44,661 nucleotides of DNA from Spirochaetota bacterium. Its GTDB lineage: Bacteria; Spirochaetota; B62-G9; DRHN01. Below, piece after piece: positions 31,858 to 40,851 of this stretch. The stretch's first letter is position 1. Each line of letters begins with the position of its first letter. The DNA lies in NCBI GenBank assembly GCA_016934265.1, contig JAFGTF010000069.1:1-44661 (forward strand), given 5' to 3'. The notes under the pieces were generated by a model, which saw only the letters and a program-made list of their open reading frames with translations, was not told the DNA's origin and searched no databases. Position numbers and translations under genes: made by a program.

Positions 31858-34800
31858 CTAAAAGAGTCCCCCTACGTATATCCCGAAATTGAAGGGCGAC
31901 TCTTCATCTTCCGGCACGAAGCTCACCTTCGCCCGGACGAACAGGTGCTTGATTCCGATGCCGTACCCGAACGTGTACACGGTGTGCGGGATCAGCCATA
32001 TATCGAAGAAATGATACGGCTTCTCGAAGTTTCTGAAATGCGTGACCGTCAGGCTGCTGAGCTTCGGATGCGTGTTGAACGTCATACCCCAGTAGAGCGT
32101 GCCGCCGAAGGAGTAGCCGAAGCCGAACATGCCGTCGATGTTTCTGAGGCTCGGGTCGTCGGACATATCCTCGCCGTAGTACCCCCCGATCCCGGCGCTC
32201 AAGAGCCATCTTCTTCGAAGCTCCTCGTCGCTCGGCTCGTGTTTCGGCACGTACAGGTTGGTTTTTTTGGTTTCATCGATCGGCAGCGCGGTCTTCGAAG
32301 AAGTATAGGAGGCTTGCACGTCGAGGTACGCAGGCAAAAAAACGCCCAGGCCGGCGAGCGGGACCATCGCTTCGAGGAACGAATCGCCCTCGCTCGCGTC
32401 GCCGTACGAGAAGGTCCTGTACTGCCCCTTGCCCTCGTGCTCGATCCACCGCTGAAGCTCCGCCTTCCACCCGTTTTCATACCGTATGGACAGAGAGGAT
32501 TCGCCGAGCGGAGAATCCAGCCCTATCCTGTATGTGCCGGGCATATCGCGGTTCGGCGGTCCGTCGGAGAGGTCGATCTTTGCATAGAGCCGTCTCGAGT
32601 CCGCGGCGAGGCGGACCTTTTCGATATCGGTGCCCTCGAACGCCGCCTGAGCATCGGACGTCTCGTCGTCGATCGCCGGTTTCACCCCGTACCAGTCCGA
32701 CGCATCGCCGTCTATGGTGATCAGCCTGTAGGGCGCTTTCCCCTCGTCTCCCGTCACCTGCGCCGTCGAGGTATGGGCCGCGTTCCTCTTGAACATGGGC
32801 CACGACGAGCCGGCGGGCCCTTTCGATGCGGTGGCGATCGCGTAGACGCGGTATTTCTCCGTTCCGACCAAAAGCGTGCCGTCGTCCGCGATGGTCGGGG
32901 ACGAGGACACCGCCCCGGCGGTCGTGTATGCCCATTTTTCTTTCCCCCTTTTGTCGACCGCGAACACCGTTCCCTTCCCGTCTCCGATATAGACCGTATC
33001 GTCGCCGCCGAGCGCGGGAGCCGCCGCGAGGCTTCCCGGGGTGTCGAACGCCCACTTGAGCCTCCCGTTCTTGGACAGCGCGTACAGCCTGCCGCCGGCC
33101 TTGTCGGTAGAAGACCCCTCCCCCCCGCACGCGACATACACGGCGCCGTCGACCGCCACGACGGGGGATGAGACGATCCGACCGTCCGTCTCGTATGACC
33201 ACTTCACGATCCCCTTCCTGCCGACTGCGATGATTTTACCGTTTTTGCTTCCCAAATACACCGTTCCGTCCGGGCCGAGCGAAGGAGAGGAGAAAAACGG
33301 CTCGTTCAGATCCTGCTTCCACAAAAGCGAGCCGTCATTTGAGAATGCAAAGAGGAAGCCGTCGTTGTTCCCGACGAACACGGTGCCGTCCGCGTCGATA
33401 ACCGGGGACGAGGATACACCTTCTCCGACCGGCGCTTTGAACACGAGCCGTCCCCCCGAATCGACTGCGTAGAGATACCCGTCACTGCTCGTCACGTATA
33501 CCGTCTGATCCGTATCGACTGCGGGCGAGGAGTATACGGCGCCGCCCGTTTCAAACTTCCATAAAAGGGAGCCGTTTGGATTCAGCGCGTACAGCGCGCG
33601 ATCGGCGCCGCCGAAATAGACGATGCCGAACCTGCCGACCGCCGGCGACGAGCGAACGGCGCCGTTTGTTTCAAAGATCCATTCTCGCCTTCCCTCCCGG
33701 TCGAGCGCGTACAGACCGCCGTCATCGCACCCGAAAAAGACAGCCCGCTCCCTGCCGGTCGCGGGGGAGGAACTGACCGCACCGCGCGTTTTACAGATCC
33801 ATACCGGTATTCCCTCGAACCCTTTCGCATCGCTCCAGGGGCTCTTGATGTCGTTTTCGTTTACCCCGAGGACCCTGAAGGAGTACCTGCTGGTTGTGCT
33901 TTGAGAACGAAGCTTTCGACCGTCGCTGAAGACATACCGGTTCTGATTCATGGCGAGCCTTTGATAAACCGAATGCTGCCGCTGGTCGTCGGATATGTCG
34001 ATGCCCACTAGGTAACTTACAGCATTTTCCATTTTTTTCCAGTCGAGCTCGAAGATATCCTTGCCTTTTTTGGATGCGACCTTTGTAATCGACCTCCTCA
34101 TGTCAAGGACGCTGTACTCGTTGTTCCAGGAGGATGCGATGAAAAAAAGACGTTTTCCCTCGGGCGTATCGATCACCGCTTCTTTTTCCTCGAACCAGGG
34201 GTCGCGTGCCTGTATCGTCACCCTGTCCCGCCCTTCCGGATCTATGCGTATCGGGCTGAATCCCTCGTATTTGCCGTCCACCCATACCTTCATCCCCATG
34301 GGATCGGTGAGAATAAGGAGCTCGTTCGATCCTTCGGCCGGGCCGTTCGCCGCGTGCCGCTGGAAAAGCGTTTTTACGCTTCCCATTCTCCTCTGGAAGT
34401 AATTAGAGATCTCCTTCTGTATATAGGCTTCCGCCGCGTGCGGATTGTCGTTCTTCATGGAGAGATACTCTCGGTAAATGTTTCGTACGTACTCGCTCTC
34501 CTGGTCGAAATTGTAATACTGTGTGAATGGAATGCTATTCTGCATCCCGTCCATGGCTCTGTACAGTTTAACCGCTTCCTGCCACTCTTTTTTCGATAAT
34601 TTATACGCGGCATGAATGCCGAGGGTATTGTAGAGGATGTTCGCGGACTCTTCTATTCCCTTTCTTACGTCCTCCCGTTCGGTTGCTTCATACGCCTCTT
34701 TAAGCTCTCTGAACAGCTCGATATACCCGGGGTTCCCGATCGTAAAGAAATCGTCCTCGATCTCCCACTTCGACGCCCGGACAAGCCAGTCATCCCTCAT

Positions 34801-35664
34801 TCTCGAAAAGCGGTCGTACTCCTTTTTCAGACCGTAACAGAAACGGGTGTCTTCGAGGCGGCCGAGAAGCTCGTCGAAATTTCTTCTCACGAGGTCCCGC
34901 GCCCTTTTATTCTCGATGTTCTCCGCTATTATCCCTTCTTTTTCTTCTAGATACGCCCGCTCCGAATCGAGGAGGTAGGGTATGGAGAACTCGAGCGCCG
35001 CTTCTTTATTCTCGCGCACCTCGACCGTTTTGTGAAAGATAAGCTCGTCGTCAAGCAGCCTGTGCTGTAGGATCTCGACGGTGTGCATGCCGTTGATCAC
35101 CTTATCCACTTCGAGGATGTCCTCACCCAGGCGCTCGCCGTCCAGAAAAAGGGTAAACTCTCCCTTCTCTCCCCTGTTCGCGAGAGTGATGGCGCCGAAC
35201 CCGAGGTGAACGCCGCTGAAGGACTCGACGAGCGAGACGGAAAGCTCGTCCGCCGCATCGAAAATGCCGAATATGCCCTCCGCCGTCTCCCGCTTCGTGA
35301 GAACGACCCTGTTCTTGTACCTGTCGTACACGGACATCTCGAGCACGATATCGCCCCCGGTGCCCAAGAAAGCTCTCCCGTATATGACGTTGTCCATTTC
35401 GCTGTCGAGCGAATAGCGCCGTATCGTCTCGATATCCTCGTACGGATCGATATCCTCTTCGACGAACACCCGGTATCTTCTGATGAGCTTGAGGTAGAGG
35501 GCGACTGTGTCGGTGACGGTTTTTGTAATCACGTCGAGCCGCTCGTCTTTCTCGGCGTTTACCATCGTAACGATACCGACCTGTATTTTTCCTGTATCCT
35601 GGCACAACGCATGGTAAACGGGTATCAGGAACAGGAGGCTTAGAAGAATGAAAATCTTTTTCAT
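31858..35664 (-). CDS. Large exported PEGA/PQQ-propeller protein with C-terminal barrel-like domain
   Basis: This protein of about 1,268 residues begins with a signal peptide (MKKIFILLSLLFLIPVYHAL). Residues about 25-200 resemble a CsgG/TolB-like N-terminal domain (QVGIVTMVNAEKDERLDVI). A helical region lies at about 235-440. A PEGA module (DPMGMKVWVDGKYEGFSPIRI) is near 455 and a fibronectin-like segment near 540-630. Eight propeller repeats, each of about 40 residues and starting SSPAV or similar, cover about 640-980. A carbohydrate-binding-like beta-sandwich (ITIDGDASDWYGVKPAIDD) follows, and the last 130 residues look like an outer-membrane barrel ending FNFGIYVGGLF. Such a chain could link periplasm and outer membrane. 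ATG 35664 was preferred to an upstream GTG. The FecR lipoprotein follows in the same operon. Confidence 0.8.
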   Translation of the reverse strand: MKKIFILLSLLFLIPVYHALCQDTGKIQVGIVTMVNAEKDERLDVITKTVTDTVALYLKLIRRYRVFVEEDIDPYEDIETIRRYSLDSEMDNVIYGRAFLGTGGDIVLEMSVYDRYKNRVVLTKRETAEGIFGIFDAADELSVSLVESFSGVHLGFGAITLANRGEKGEFTLFLDGERLGEDILEVDKVINGMHTVEILQHRLLDDELIFHKTVEVRENKEAALEFSIPYLLDSERAYLEEKEGIIAENIENKRARDLVRRNFDELLGRLEDTRFCYGLKKEYDRFSRMRDDWLVRASKWEIEDDFFTIGNPGYIELFRELKEAYEATEREDVRKGIEESANILYNTLGIHAAYKLSKKEWQEAVKLYRAMDGMQNSIPFTQYYNFDQESEYVRNIYREYLSMKNDNPHAAEAYIQKEISNYFQRRMGSVKTLFQRHAANGPAEGSNELLILTDPMGMKVWVDGKYEGFSPIRIDPEGRDRVTIQARDPWFEEKEAVIDTPEGKRLFFIASSWNNEYSVLDMRRSITKVASKKGKDIFELDWKKMENAVSYLVGIDISDDQRQHSVYQRLAMNQNRYVFSDGRKLRSQSTTSRYSFRVLGVNENDIKSPWSDAKGFEGIPVWICKTRGAVSSSPATGRERAVFFGCDDGGLYALDREGRREWIFETNGAVRSSPAVGRFGIVYFGGADRALYALNPNGSLLWKFETGGAVYSSPAVDTDQTVYVTSSDGYLYAVDSGGRLVFKAPVGEGVSSSPVIDADGTVFVGNNDGFLFAFSNDGSLLWKQDLNEPFFSSPSLGPDGTVYLGSKNGKIIAVGRKGIVKWSYETDGRIVSSPVVAVDGAVYVACGGEGSSTDKAGGRLYALSKNGRLKWAFDTPGSLAAAPALGGDDTVYIGDGKGTVFAVDKRGKEKWAYTTAGAVSSSPTIADDGTLLVGTEKYRVYAIATASKGPAGSSWPMFKRNAAHTSTAQVTGDEGKAPYRLITIDGDASDWYGVKPAIDDETSDAQAAFEGTDIEKVRLAADSRRLYAKIDLSDGPPNRDMPGTYRIGLDSPLGESSLSIRYENGWKAELQRWIEHEGKGQYRTFSYGDASEGDSFLEAMVPLAGLGVFLPAYLDVQASYTSSKTALPIDETKKTNLYVPKHEPSDEELRRRWLLSAGIGGYYGEDMSDDPSLRNIDGMFGFGYSFGGTLYWGMTFNTHPKLSSLTVTHFRNFEKPYHFFDIWLIPHTVYTFGYGIGIKHLFVRAKVSFVPEDEESPFNFGIYVGGLF

Positions 35665-35758
35665 TACCTGCAGCACCCCTGACTATGGTTTATCGATGGA
35701 ACCCGGATTTCTGATTTCTATTTTTACACGGTGAAGCACTACGCAGGAACAATAGACC

Positions 35759-35787
35759 ATTGTAAAGGGAGGTTAAAAGTAAATCAA
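35759..35787 (-). promoter_or_regulatory. Predicted promoter of the PQQ/FecR envelope operon
   Basis: On the minus strand TTGATT (35782-35787) and TACAAT (35759-35764) are 17 bp apart, about 95 bp upstream of the first start codon. Confidence 0.55.
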
Positions 35788-36237
35788 TTACTATTTTTGA
35801 TAATATATGCAAATACCATATTTCGTCCACTGTGTGCTTTATCGAAATACGCAGACTGGCTTTCTCTTTTCGTGCAACTGAATACGGCCAGTACATAGGC
35901 GTGTTTCTTTGCGACCGTGTTCCCGGATTTATACGATAATGGCTTGTCCTTTCGAGCGAAAACCTTTCTGGTCTTTTAGCTGATAGGCACCCTCATGAGC
36001 GAACCGAGAAACCAACAGCTGATGGCTAATCGCCAAATGCTGTTTGTTCTGATTCAAGGCCAGACCCCGGGAATGTTATCTATGATATCAAATCGATTGA
36101 TACCGTCATTACGGGGAATGCGGCGGGAGAACCCACTGTCTCCCATATGGAATCCGATTGATTCCCTTAACCGGCCATATTACTGTTTTTACAATGCTTA
36201 TAAAAATTCAATAAAAGAGAAAGAAGGGCGGTACGAT
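35788..36237. other. AT-rich intergenic stretch with repeat remnants
   Basis: No gene is recognised. A degenerate GCTGATGGCTAATCGCC-type cluster lies at about 35977-36040. A REP-like head, GTCATTACGGGGAATG, starts at 36105, without a clear tail. An AT-rich leader with a possible TATAAA at 36199-36204 precedes the next gene. Confidence 0.45.
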
Positions 36238-36645
36238 ATGGCGGTAAATATTGGAATCTGGGTGGATCACGAAAAAGCCTTCATTGTCAGGCTTATCGAC
36301 GGGAAGGCGAAATTGCAGAAGATAGAGTCCGGGGCGGAAAGTCACTACCACTTCTCCGGAGGTTCACGCTCGAAATCTCCCTATGGCCCTCAGCTTGTGT
36401 CTTCAGAGCATAAATACGAAGAGCGACGAACGCATCATCTGAAGAAGTACTACCGGAATATCGCTGATCACTGCAAAGATATGGACAGGCTCTTTATATT
36501 CGGGCCCGGGGAGGCGAAGGGTGAGCTCTACAAAGAGATTGCCTCTTCGAAAGAGTTGGCCGGTCGCATCGAAAGCCCGGAGACGGTTGATAAAATGACT
36601 GAAAATCAGATCGTCGCCGAAGTTAAAAAACATTTTTTGCGGTAG
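36238..36645 (+). CDS. eRF1-like (baeRF/host-attachment) family protein
   Basis: This 135-residue protein opens with NIGIWVDHEKAFIVRLIDGKA, continues FSGGSRSKSPYGPQLVSSE and HHLKKYYRNIADHCKDMDRLFIFGPGEAKGEL, and ends with DKMTENQIVAEVKKHF. This pattern is the small bacterial protein often named translational machinery protein or host attachment protein, related to domain 3 of peptide release factor eRF1. A role in ribosome-associated quality control or stress is suspected in the family but not shown. The ATG at 36238 follows a GAAGGGCGG site. It appears to be a single gene. Confidence 0.72.
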   Translation: MAVNIGIWVDHEKAFIVRLIDGKAKLQKIESGAESHYHFSGGSRSKSPYGPQLVSSEHKYEERRTHHLKKYYRNIADHCKDMDRLFIFGPGEAKGELYKEIASSKELAGRIESPETVDKMTENQIVAEVKKHFLR

Positions 36646-36786
36646 CGAGTCGACAGTGCTTTTATGCCGCAGCAGCGGAAAATGGTGTAAAAACGACGGA
36701 TGACCCGAAAACTGCGCGATAATAAAGATACTTACGTGATGTGAAATTACGGTAAATCATTGATGGCTTGTCTCCCGGTATCGTGC

Positions 36787-36792
36787 TATAAT
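36787..36792 (+). promoter_or_regulatory. -10 box of the toxin-antitoxin operon
   Basis: A perfect TATAAT lies 32 bp upstream of the antitoxin start, with no convincing -35 at 16-18 bp. Autoregulation by the toxin-antitoxin complex is usual for such pairs. Confidence 0.45.
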
Positions 36793-36824
36793 ATGAAGCA
36801 AAAGGAGTCCGACCGGAGATATCC

Positions 36825-37016
36825 ATGAAAAAACATCCCCCTGATCTCCATCCCTTTTTCATCGAGAAAAACGGGAAAAAAGAAAGCGCCGTCATCCCTA
36901 TTTCCGAGTATGAAAGCCTTGTCGAGTACCTGGAAGAGGTTGACGATATATTCGATTACGCGCTGCGAAGAAACGAAGAAGAAATAAACATAGAAGAAGC
37001 CCTCGAGGATGAATAA
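36825..37016 (+). CDS. Antitoxin of a RelBE/ParDE-type module
   Basis: This 63-residue acidic protein reads KKESAVIPISEYESLVEYLEEVDDIFDYALRR, the Phd/YefM-like antitoxin pattern in which an N-terminal DNA-binding part is followed by a helix that neutralises the toxin. The N-terminal segment is shorter than in YefM, so the DNA-binding half may be reduced. The gene has a GGAG site and overlaps the toxin gene by eight bases, the usual layout for coupled expression. Confidence 0.8.
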   Translation: MKKHPPDLHPFFIEKNGKKESAVIPISEYESLVEYLEEVDDIFDYALRRNEEEINIEEALEDE

Positions 37017-37254
37017 GGTATCGATCAAGAAATCCGCTCTCAAAGAGCTCAAGGCTGTCCCGCAAAACCCAGGTGAAAGTGTCAAGGAGACAATACTGAA
37101 GTTAAAGGACAATCCCTTACCGGAAGGGTGTGGGAAATTGAGTGTATATGGTAGCTGCTATAGAATCAGAAAAGGTGCCTGCAGAATCCTTTACGAAATT
37201 AAAGCGGATACTACTGTTGTGGTCTTCAAGGTCGGACATAGAATGGCAGTCTAG
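37009..37254 (+). CDS. RelE/ParE-superfamily toxin
   Basis: This 81-residue basic protein has the RelE fold order: KVSIKKSALKELKAVPQ (helices), ETILKLKDNPLPEGCGKLS, then strands CYRIRKGACRILYEIKADTTVVVFKVGHR. Arg and Lys residues near the C-terminal strands and the final GHR fit ribosome-dependent mRNA interferases of the RelE branch rather than gyrase-poisoning ParE. Its start lies inside the antitoxin gene. Activity is inferred from fold and context. Confidence 0.85.
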   Translation: MNKVSIKKSALKELKAVPQNPGESVKETILKLKDNPLPEGCGKLSVYGSCYRIRKGACRILYEIKADTTVVVFKVGHRMAV

Positions 37255-37328
37255 TAATCCTCCTTAATCACATACTACTATGAGTCAAGAACCGTCCGGA
37301 TCCCTTGAAAAAGAAGGGAGAGGTAGAT

Positions 37329-37757
37329 ATGAAAACGAACCGGAAGGCGATACTATCCGCGGCCGTTTCAGCGCTGTGCGCGCTGTCTCTCATCGCGGGC
37401 TCGTCGGGAGAGCCCCCGTGGCGCACCGAGGTGCTCGAGGCAGAGCTGCGGGACATTGACCTTTCAAGGGTTGACGACGGGTTGTATACGGGACGGCACG
37501 AGTACCGGTCGAAGATGTATATCGTTCAGGCGGAAGTATCGGATCCCAGGATAGTGAAAATCGAGATCGTGGAGTGGGAGGAAAACGACGCCCGCGCCAA
37601 GGCGCTCGCGGTCTTCGACCTGGTAATCGAGCGGCAATCATTGTGCGTGGACGCAGTAACAGGCGCGACGACCGCGAGCAAGCTGTATCTCTTGTGCCTG
37701 GAGAACGCTTTTTCCGCGTATAAATGCGCCGAATGCCCCGGTTGGGAATTAAAATAG
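37329..37757 (+). CDS. Exported FMN-binding domain protein
   Basis: The 142-residue protein has a signal peptide or N-terminal anchor (MKTNRKAILSAAVSALCALSLIAG). A single FMN-binding domain follows, with DGLYTGRHEYRSKMYIVQAEVSDPRIVKIEIVEW and the flavin-attachment motif VTGATTAS, whose threonine can be covalently linked to FMN by an ApbE enzyme in related proteins. A Cys pair near the end (CAEC) might bind metal. No electron-transfer partner is adjacent. ATG 37329 follows GGGAGAGG and is preferred to an upstream non-ATG start. Confidence 0.85.
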   Translation: MKTNRKAILSAAVSALCALSLIAGSSGEPPWRTEVLEAELRDIDLSRVDDGLYTGRHEYRSKMYIVQAEVSDPRIVKIEIVEWEENDARAKALAVFDLVIERQSLCVDAVTGATTASKLYLLCLENAFSAYKCAECPGWELK

Positions 37758-37880
37758 CATCTTCCTCTTATTTTTACGCACAAAGAGCTTAACCCAAAAA
37801 GCATCCGCATTTTGTGTAATGTGTAGACCTGACCTCCATTCTCTATAATTGGAGATAATGTGAGATTATACCGGTTTTTC

Positions 37881-37908
37881 TTGACATAGTTTTAGGGCAT
37901 GTTATGAT
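37881..37908 (+). promoter_or_regulatory. Predicted promoter of the beta-helix lipoprotein gene
   Basis: TTGACA (37881-37886) and TATGAT (37903-37908) with a 16-bp spacer lie about 160 bp upstream of the start codon. The rest of the 37758-38071 gap is AT-rich and holds no gene. Confidence 0.55.
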
Positions 37909-38071
37909 GTGGCAGCTGAACAGCATACATTCGAAAGATATTTGGGTGTATAAGTATCTTTGTTCTCTGTTTTATCTGAAAATCACACTTTACAGAGTAT
38001 CCCGGCAAACTGAAGATATCATTTTGCCTATCAATAATTGATATACAAATTCTTTAACTGCGAGGACCTCT

Positions 38072-39535
38072 ATGAAAAAAGATAGCTATGTAATCGTAAT
38101 TTTTACCATCATGATTACTTTGTTTTTCATGTCAGGGTGCGGTGAAGGGGAAAATACACCAACAGAGGAGGTGTTTCTGCCCTCCGGTGACCTTGTCTTT
38201 GTTTGCGGCACGAGGGGAGATGACAGTAATCCGGGAACTGCGGAAGAACCGATGAAAACGATACAGGCGGCTATAGATTATGCGGATACACAATATATAG
38301 CGGCAGCCGTCATAGTTGCCGAGGGAACGTACAGTAAAGATTTCAACGCAGACGGGAGCCCGGTCGTTATGCTCAAAGAGGGAATTTCTCTTTACGGCGG
38401 GTATTCAAGCGATTTTTCAGAGCGGGATACTGCTGTTCATGAGACAATCCTGGAGGATACGAGCTCAGGTGGGGGGACTATCGGCAATCCGAATAGAGCT
38501 GTTGAGGGAGATGGTAGTGTCACTGCCATTACAAATACCACAATTATCGACGGATTCTCCATAAAAGGCGGCGGGGGGGATCATTCATCCGCCATCTTCA
38601 ACACCAGCGGCTCTGCACAAACCATACAGAACAGCGAAATCAACGGTGGTAGTGGGGATATATATTCTTATGGAATCTCAAACCTTGCGTCGGATCCTCT
38701 TGTTCAGTACAATGTCATAGACGGTGGAAATGCTCCAGATCGCGCTCATGGCATCTATAATTCATCCTCCTCGCCAACGATACAGTACAACGCCATACTC
38801 GGGGGAGACGATCCTGTAAGCGTCCGAACCTTCGGTATCTTCAACGATTCAGGCTCCGGTCCCACGATACGGAACAATGCGATTGACGGAGGAATTGGAG
38901 CTCCCTCGTATGGTATCCGAAGCGAATCTTCCTCCTCCCCCACAATAGTAAACAACACGGTTCACGGTGGTACCGTAGGGAATTGTTATGCAATAAACGA
39001 CGTCTCTTCAACATCTATAATCAGGAACAATACGGTAATTGTAGGGGGTGCAGCTTCTTCCAACACGTATCTTGTCTGCCTTGCGTTGGGATCCGGCACA
39101 ATAATTGAAAACAACATTCTAATCACATCTGGTGGTACAAATCGATACGGTATATTTGAGGAGAGCTCTAATGCTGATCCCGCTTCGGTTCGTAACAATG
39201 ACATATACCACGTCGGCAGTGGCAGCACACTGGCACTATATTATGATGCTGACGGTGGTGGTCTAATAATGGACATCGTAACCATGGAAAATGATCTCCA
39301 GGTTGAGGGCAAAACTACCGGTGGCAATGTCACTATTGACCCTCAATTCGCAACAGGCAGCAGCGACGGATTACACTTGAGCGGCAGCTCACCCGATTCA
39401 GTCACCAAGGAAGGACTAAATGGAGCGCATTCAAGCGAGAGTTGGGGATATACAGTCGATAAGAATGGAACGCAGCGTTCACCATTAGACGACAGTAGTA
39501 CCGAAGGCTGGTCCATGGGTGCATATGAGTATTGA
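38072..39535 (+). CDS. Right-handed beta-helix surface lipoprotein
   Basis: This 487-residue protein has lipobox MSGC (Cys23). A short linker is followed by GTRGDDSNPGTAEEPMKTIQAAIDYA, the opening of the DUF1565/parallel beta-helix fold. At least seven helix turns follow, marked by repeats such as SPTIQYNAILGG, GPTIRNNAIDGG and SPTIVNNTVHGG. The end, SPLDDSSTEGWSMGAYEY, is typical of these proteins. Similar lipoproteins bind or degrade polysaccharides, but no catalytic residues can be assigned. Base composition is visibly lower in GC than most of the window, consistent with horizontal transfer. A strong hairpin terminator follows. Confidence 0.85.
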   Translation: MKKDSYVIVIFTIMITLFFMSGCGEGENTPTEEVFLPSGDLVFVCGTRGDDSNPGTAEEPMKTIQAAIDYADTQYIAAAVIVAEGTYSKDFNADGSPVVMLKEGISLYGGYSSDFSERDTAVHETILEDTSSGGGTIGNPNRAVEGDGSVTAITNTTIIDGFSIKGGGGDHSSAIFNTSGSAQTIQNSEINGGSGDIYSYGISNLASDPLVQYNVIDGGNAPDRAHGIYNSSSSPTIQYNAILGGDDPVSVRTFGIFNDSGSGPTIRNNAIDGGIGAPSYGIRSESSSSPTIVNNTVHGGTVGNCYAINDVSSTSIIRNNTVIVGGAASSNTYLVCLALGSGTIIENNILITSGGTNRYGIFEESSNADPASVRNNDIYHVGSGSTLALYYDADGGGLIMDIVTMENDLQVEGKTTGGNVTIDPQFATGSSDGLHLSGSSPDSVTKEGLNGAHSSESWGYTVDKNGTQRSPLDDSSTEGWSMGAYEY

Positions 39536-39561
39536 ATTGATTTAATAAAGATAGAGGACAA

Positions 39562-39592
39562 GGGGTCAAGCCTTCGCTTGACCCCCTTTTTA
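39562..39592 (+). terminator. Rho-independent terminator
   Basis: GGGGTCAAGC and GCTTGACCCC pair around a CTTC loop and are followed by CTTTTTAT. Flanking bases (ATAGAGG ... CCTCTAT) can extend the stem. It lies 27 bp after the beta-helix stop codon. Confidence 0.9.
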
Positions 39593-39756
39593 TCTTGCCC
39601 CTCTATGATGGATTTTTTCAACCGCAGAAACAATCTATACACCCAGATGTAATGACTCGAAGCAAATCGCTCACAGCCAACGGATGATTGGCCAATCGCT
39701 AGCCTTAAATATCAATATGTCACCTGCGTATGACCCTTTCACTTCATTAAAAACCT

Positions 39757-40704
39757 TTACCCTACATCCTCTCCGAAGCGGTCGGTGAGATCAAGAATAT
39801 CATCTTTCCTCGCGAGCGCGTCGATCCACTTTGCCGGGATCGACTCGAATCCGTGGTACAGGCCGGCGAGACCGCCGGCCACCGCGCCGGTGGTGTCCGT
39901 GTCCCATCCGAGGTTCACCGCTCGAAGCGCGGTGGATTCATAGGAATCCTCGTTCAGAAGGCACCACAGGGCGGCCTCGAGCGTATGTACCGCGTACCCG
40001 TCGGAGCCGATGTCGTCCTCGCCGAAACGAGAGATATCCCCCTCGAGGATCCGGGAGAAGTGGACGAGCTCCCATGCGAACGGCCCCCGCCGGTACACGC
40101 GCTTCATGGTTTTCTTCGCCTCCTCCACCGCCTGTTCCGGGTCCGCGCCGTCGAGCATGTTCACCGCGACCTGGTTGTAGATCCCGCAGGCCGCCATCGC
40201 CCGCGGGTGCGCGTGCGTGATTGCGGACACCTCGTGCGCGATCTCGAAGCGCTTTCTTTCACGCAGGGAAGCCGTGTAAAACGCTATGGGAATCGACCGC
40301 ATGAGCGAGCCGTTGCCGTTGCTGAACACGTCCGTGTCGCCGGAATCCCGCGGCGTCGCACCGTTTTGAAGCCTCCTCATCGCCCTGGCGGTGGAGTTTC
40401 CGATGTCGAACGCCTGCCCGGAGGGAGTCCAGTACCCGTCTTTGTACCAGCGGAGAAATCGTCCCGCGATGTCGTCGAGATCGTATCCCTCGCACAGGCT
40501 CTCCGCGAGACAGAGGGTGAGCGAGCTGTCGTCCGACCACGTGCCCGGAGGAAGACCGAACGTGCCGTAACCCCGCATGCCGGTCACCGGGCTTTTCCGA
40601 ACCTCCTCCCGCGACAGAAACTGCACGGGGAGCCCTAAAGCGTCGCCGACGCATACCCCGAACAGCGCCCCGCGTACCTTTGACAATAACCGATCGTTTT
40701 TCAT
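39757..40704 (-). CDS. ADP-ribosylglycohydrolase (DraG/ARH) family protein
   Basis: The 315-residue protein shows the family's metal-binding clusters: GVCVGDALGLPVQFL at the start, GTWSDDSSLTLCLAESL near residue 57 (the Ser/Thr-Asp-Asp motif), and WDTDTTGAVAGGLAGLYHG near residue 268. These bind two Mg2+ ions and remove ADP-ribose from proteins or small molecules. The substrate (for example arginine, serine or a nucleic acid) cannot be told. No ADP-ribosyltransferase toxin is next to it, but its place in the accessory region leaves a defence or toxin-neutralising role open. Confidence 0.92.
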   Translation of the reverse strand: MKNDRLLSKVRGALFGVCVGDALGLPVQFLSREEVRKSPVTGMRGYGTFGLPPGTWSDDSSLTLCLAESLCEGYDLDDIAGRFLRWYKDGYWTPSGQAFDIGNSTARAMRRLQNGATPRDSGDTDVFSNGNGSLMRSIPIAFYTASLRERKRFEIAHEVSAITHAHPRAMAACGIYNQVAVNMLDGADPEQAVEEAKKTMKRVYRRGPFAWELVHFSRILEGDISRFGEDDIGSDGYAVHTLEAALWCLLNEDSYESTALRAVNLGWDTDTTGAVAGGLAGLYHGFESIPAKWIDALARKDDILDLTDRFGEDVG

Positions 40705-40789
40705 TGCTGTATGGGATCCATTATATTCAGCCTAATACTCCTCCTACCAATCTTACCCCATGCGGAAGTCTTTTTCCATACCATAATAG

Positions 40790-40842
40790 GTCATTACGGA
40801 CATCGAAGATAACAGATGTCCGATAGCGAAGTAATCCGTACC
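40790..40842. repeat. REP-like hairpin element 1
   Basis: Starts GTCATTACGGACATC, has a hairpin GACATC/GATGTC and ends CGAAGTAATCCGTACC. It is a diverged copy of the GTCATTRCGAG...GAAGCAATCTG element and lies 9 bp before element 2. Confidence 0.65.
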
Positions 40843-40851
40843 CCAGTTTAT

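Noticed and set aside
31825..33171. A 448-codon open frame on the plus strand
   Set aside because: It mirrors the propeller repeats of the large envelope protein; its composition is Arg/Pro-rich and no domain is seen.
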